A DNA stretch of 19,316 nt, from positions 1-19,316 of the forward strand of contig CAVALG010000095.1 of assembly GCA_963589585.1 (NCBI GenBank), read 5' to 3'. The position numbers and the translations under genes are program-made. Within the stretch, counting starts at the first letter, position 1, and each line of letters starts with the position of its first letter. Shown in pieces: positions 16,701-19,316 of the stretch. The DNA is from CAVALG01 sp963589585 (GTDB taxonomy: Bacteria; Bacillota; Clostridia; Oscillospirales; Acutalibacteraceae). The notes under the pieces are model-generated. The model ran no database searches, was not told where the DNA came from, and saw nothing but the letters and a program-made list of their open reading frames with translations.

Positions 16701-16729
16701 TTGACTATCCATTTGTGTAATGATATAAT
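16701..16729 (+). promoter_or_regulatory. Promoter of the nucleotide-sugar dehydratase gene
   Basis: TTGACT (16701-16706) and TATAAT (16724-16729) have 17-base spacing, and a TG one base before the -10 box (16721-16722) adds an extended -10 element. This is the best promoter in the window. Transcription would start about 16736, some 250 bases ahead of the ATG at 16987. Confidence 0.85.
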
Positions 16730-16735
16730 GTATAT

Positions 16736-16986
16736 GTTGTATATTAGGTTAGACAAAACAATCAAGGTACACCCTTATTGCTTTGCCTGACAGATTGCTG
16801 TTTCCGTATGTGAAAAGTTACGCATAACAAAACAGCGGTAGTACCGCATATTTTTTCAGCCGCCGCCAAAGTCAGTATTGCAATCCCTTGTTTATTTCGG
16901 CGCCTGACCCGTTGCGGTTTTACAGTAAAACAAAGGCCGGCTCAATCTGTATTGCAGAAAACGGTCGTAAAAACAAGAGGGATTAG
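16736..16986 (+). other. Long 5' leader of the dehydratase gene with attenuator-like hairpin
   Basis: About 250 untranslated bases separate the promoter from the ribosome site (AGAGGG, 16976-16981). GCGG (16835-16838) pairs with CCGC (16844-16847) across a TAGTA loop, and ATATTTTTT follows, so the shape is that of a weak intrinsic terminator. A 15-base near-palindrome GTTTTAC-A-GTAAAAC lies at 16917-16931. I recognise no known riboswitch class and no leader peptide. Confidence 0.4.
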
Positions 16987-19032
16987 ATGAAAAAACATTC
17001 AAATTTAAAAAGCAGCCAATCATACGCGGTTTCTAAACAGCATATAGTCGTGCTGGCATTAATGATATACGATGTGGCTGTGTTTGCAGGCTCATATTTT
17101 GCGGCATTGTGGATTAGGTTTGACTGCCACTATACCCAAATACCGGGCGTTTTTATTAACACCTGGATGAGGTTTACTCCGTTTTATGCGGTAGCAGGCG
17201 TTTTTGTGTTCTTATTGTTTAAACTTTACAAAAGCGTTTGGAAATTCGCAAGTTTTACGGAACTTAAAAGAACCGTGCTTGCAACGCTTATTATGGCTAT
17301 TTTCCATACCGCGGCAACCGTTATATTTTTTATGCGTATGCCGATTTCTTACTATATCGGCGGCGCCGTATTCCAACTTGTATTTACACTTTCAATCAGA
17401 TTTGCCTACCGTTTTATAACGCTTGAAAAGGGCAGAAAATTAAACGAGCGCTCTAAAAAACACGCCGCGCGTGTAATGCTTATCGGAGCGGGCGATGCAG
17501 GGCGAATTATCCTGCGCGATTTGCATAGCGGCGATAATGTTAATGACTGCGTTTGCTGCATTATTGACGATGACAGAAGCAAGTGGGGCTGCTTTATTGA
17601 CGGCGTGCGTATCGTCGGCGGCAGGGACGATATTTTGATGAATGTCGAAAAATATGAAATTGATAAGATTTATCTTGCAATACCCAGCGCAACGGCTGAA
17701 CAGCGTAGGGATATTCTTAACATTTGCCAGGAAACCGATTGCGAACTTAAAAACCTGCCCGGAATTTATCAGTTCGTAAGTGGAAAAATAACGGCAAAAG
17801 CAATGAAAAATGTTGATGTTGAAGACCTGCTCGGCAGAGAAACCGTTAAGGTGGATATGCAGGAGATTTATAAATTCGTTAAAGGTAAAACAATTTTGGT
17901 TACAGGCGGTGGCGGCTCAATAGGCAGTGAACTGTGCCGCCAGATTGCCGCGCACGAACCGAAAAAACTTATTATTTTTGATATTTACGAGAATAATGCC
18001 CACGCTATCCAACTCGAATTGGGGGATAAATACCCAAATCTCAATTTTGATGTTTTAATAGGCTCCGTGCGCGACAGCAGACGGATTGAGCAGGTGTTCG
18101 AGAAATATAAACCCGATGTTGTTTACCACGCCGCGGCTCATAAACATGTGCCGCTTATGGAGGGCAGCCCCTGCGAGGCAATTAAAAATAACGCTATAGG
18201 CACCTACAAAACCGCCTATGCCGCAATGATGAACGGCTGCAGCCGCTTCGTGTTTATTTCTACCGATAAGGCCGTAAACCCGACAAATATTATGGGTGCT
18301 TCAAAACGCATTTGCGAAATGATTATACAGGCGTTTGACAGGAAAATAAAGAACGGAACATATAACAGGATTTTGCCGTTGTATGTTCATAATAATGAGG
18401 ACGAGAATGCAGCAAAAGCCGCAGAATTAACAGAACCCCCAAAAACCGAATTTGTCGCGGTGCGTTTCGGAAATGTGCTTGGCAGTAACGGCTCGGTTAT
18501 TCCGCGGTTCAAAGAGCAAATTGCCGCAGGCGGCCCCGTTACCGTAACCCACCCGGATATAATCCGCTATTTTATGACAATTCCCGAGGCGGCGTCGCTT
18601 GTTCTGCAGGCAGGAACATATGCAAAGGGCGGCGAAATTTTTGTGCTTGATATGGGCTCGCCCGTTAAAATTGATACTCTTGCCAGAAATCTTATAAGGC
18701 TTTGCGGCTTCCGCCCCGAAATTGATATTAAAATTTCATATACAGGGTTGCGCCCCGGCGAAAAACTGTATGAGGAAAGACTTATGTCTGAAGAGGGGTT
18801 AAAAACAACCGCAAACCACCTTATCCATATCGGTCAGCCGATTCCCTTCGATACCGACTCGTTTTTAAACCGACTGCAAATTCTTATGGAAGCAGCGTAT
18901 GACGGCCGCGAGGCTGATATCCGCAGACTTGCGGCAGAGATTGTAACAACCTATCACTCTGCAGAAAGGCGTACTCCCGAGCGCACCGACACCATAGCCC
19001 AAAAACAAGTGGAGTTTGCCGCTCATGCCTAA
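16987..19032 (+). CDS. Membrane-bound nucleotide-sugar 4,6-dehydratase, CapD/PglF family
   Basis: A 681-residue polysaccharide biosynthesis enzyme. Four N-terminal membrane helices (about residues 18-45, 58-80, 92-116, 119-142) are followed by a CoA-binding-like Rossmann domain with GAGDAG at 167-172. The catalytic short-chain dehydrogenase domain has TGGGGSIG at 306-313 for NAD(P) binding. The active-site Ser-Thr-Asp-Lys sits at 425-428, where PglF-type enzymes use Thr-Asp-Lys instead of the usual Tyr. The family converts UDP-GlcNAc or a similar sugar to the 4-keto-6-deoxy form on the inner membrane face, the first step to amino-deoxy sugars of capsule, exopolysaccharide or glycoprotein glycans. 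Length is slightly above the usual 600-640, partly because of a 32-residue insert (454-485). It has its own promoter and terminator, so it is probably transcribed alone. The exact substrate is not deducible. Confidence 0.94.
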   Translation: MKKHSNLKSSQSYAVSKQHIVVLALMIYDVAVFAGSYFAALWIRFDCHYTQIPGVFINTWMRFTPFYAVAGVFVFLLFKLYKSVWKFASFTELKRTVLATLIMAIFHTAATVIFFMRMPISYYIGGAVFQLVFTLSIRFAYRFITLEKGRKLNERSKKHAARVMLIGAGDAGRIILRDLHSGDNVNDCVCCIIDDDRSKWGCFIDGVRIVGGRDDILMNVEKYEIDKIYLAIPSATAEQRRDILNICQETDCELKNLPGIYQFVSGKITAKAMKNVDVEDLLGRETVKVDMQEIYKFVKGKTILVTGGGGSIGSELCRQIAAHEPKKLIIFDIYENNAHAIQLELGDKYPNLNFDVLIGSVRDSRRIEQVFEKYKPDVVYHAAAHKHVPLMEGSPCEAIKNNAIGTYKTAYAAMMNGCSRFVFISTDKAVNPTNIMGASKRICEMIIQAFDRKIKNGTYNRILPLYVHNNEDENAAKAAELTEPPKTEFVAVRFGNVLGSNGSVIPRFKEQIAAGGPVTVTHPDIIRYFMTIPEAASLVLQAGTYAKGGEIFVLDMGSPVKIDTLARNLIRLCGFRPEIDIKISYTGLRPGEKLYEERLMSEEGLKTTANHLIHIGQPIPFDTDSFLNRLQILMEAAYDGREADIRRLAAEIVTTYHSAERRTPERTDTIAQKQVEFAAHA

Positions 19033-19060
19033 TGTCTAACATCTGGGACGGTAGATTAAT

Positions 19061-19093
19061 AACAGACGGTAAGCAGTTCTTACCGTCTGTTTT
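19061..19093 (+). terminator. Intrinsic terminator after the dehydratase gene
   Basis: AACAGACGGTAAG (19061-19073) pairs perfectly over 13 bp with 19079-19091 around the loop CAGTT, and ends in a T-run (19090-19093). It starts 29 bases after the stop codon. Confidence 0.92.
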
Positions 19094-19112
19094 CTATCCA
19101 TCGTAATTAACA

Positions 19113-19176
19113 AATCCCTTGCCTCCCTCTGACGAGGGAGGTGTCACGGCTTTAGCCGCGACGGAGGGAGAGAAAA
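19113..19176. repeat. Dispersed intergenic repeat, copy 1
   Basis: The element begins AATCCCTTGCCTCCCTC and contains two hairpins: CCTCCCTC/GAGGGAGG (19122-19129 with 19134-19141, loop TGAC) and CGGC/GCCG (19147-19150 with 19155-19158). A further GGAGGGAG (19163-19170) could pair instead with the first CTCCCT. Its first 22 bases recur exactly at 19227-19248. Similar elements are common between genes of gut Clostridia; that statement is from memory, not a search. Confidence 0.75.
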
Positions 19177-19226
19177 ACTAACGGCAATCACAGTTTTCCG
19201 TCTGTTTGTAATTCTGCGGTGCGCAC

Positions 19227-19316
19227 AATCCCTTGCCTCCCTCTGACGGGGTGCGGGTGTTCGGTGGACACCTGACGCGCAGCAGAAGCACCGACCGAGG
19301 CGGCAGCCGAGACGGT
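19227..19316. repeat. Dispersed intergenic repeat, copy 2, chimeric and cut by the window end
   Basis: The first 22 bases (19227-19248) match copy 1 exactly. After GACGGG the sequence departs into different GC-rich sequence that contains another hairpin (19254-19260 with 19268-19274). The downstream end is outside the window. No coding sequence is visible from 19033 to the end. Confidence 0.65.

Noticed and set aside
16736..16986. Known riboswitch (for example c-di-GMP or a sugar-phosphate class) in the dehydratase leader
   Set aside because: I could not find conserved core motifs of any class I know, so it is described only as an unclassified leader.
19113..19316. Possible CRISPR array at the window end
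   Set aside because: Only two copies of the shared head occur, 114 bases apart, with hairpins inside and diverging tails. Spacer and repeat lengths are not CRISPR-like and no cas gene is near.

Overview
The window looks like a chromosomal piece from a gut-type Clostridia member, most plausibly in the Oscillospiraceae/Ruminococcaceae area. This is inferred from moderate GC, strong AGGAGG-type ribosome sites, frequent TTG/GTG starts, Asp/Asn/Gly-rich secreted proteins, a cohesin and a dockerin, an ABC importer of the LplB/YtcP type, and GC-rich structured intergenic repeats. No species can be named from the sequence alone.

Positions 1-15058 form a polysaccharide-foraging locus read entirely on the + strand. 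It opens with the 3' end of a large membrane-anchored surface protein with GLUG-like repeats. A hairpin (1023-1053) separates that gene from a compact operon: two sugar ABC permeases (1084-2058, 2078-2950), a lipoprotein solute-binding protein (2973-4619), a cohesin protein with a C-terminal membrane anchor (4662-6485), a secreted two-module concanavalin-like protein (6489-8285), and a 2217-residue secreted beta-helix protein ending in a type I dockerin (8342-14995). A strong terminator (15025-15058) closes the operon. The simplest reading is a one-cohesin/one-dockerin surface complex. The membrane-anchored cohesin would hold the large dockerin enzyme at the cell surface, the concanavalin-like protein would help bind glycan, and the binding protein and permeases would take up released oligosaccharides. 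The importer ATPase, any regulator and the glycan identity are not in the window.

Positions 15059-16450 hold a gene for an unrecognised membrane-tethered protein (15129-16001), a perfect four-way-junction (cloverleaf) intergenic element (16098-16176), and a tRNA-Ser(GGA) gene with its own promoter and terminator.

Positions 16451-19316 hold a mostly empty intergenic stretch, a near-consensus promoter (16701-16729) followed by a leader of about 250 nt, and a membrane-bound CapD/PglF-type nucleotide-sugar 4,6-dehydratase (16987-19032) for surface polysaccharide or glycoprotein glycan synthesis. A terminator follows, and then two copies of a dispersed GC-rich repeat family, the second of which switches to unrelated sequence and runs off the window.
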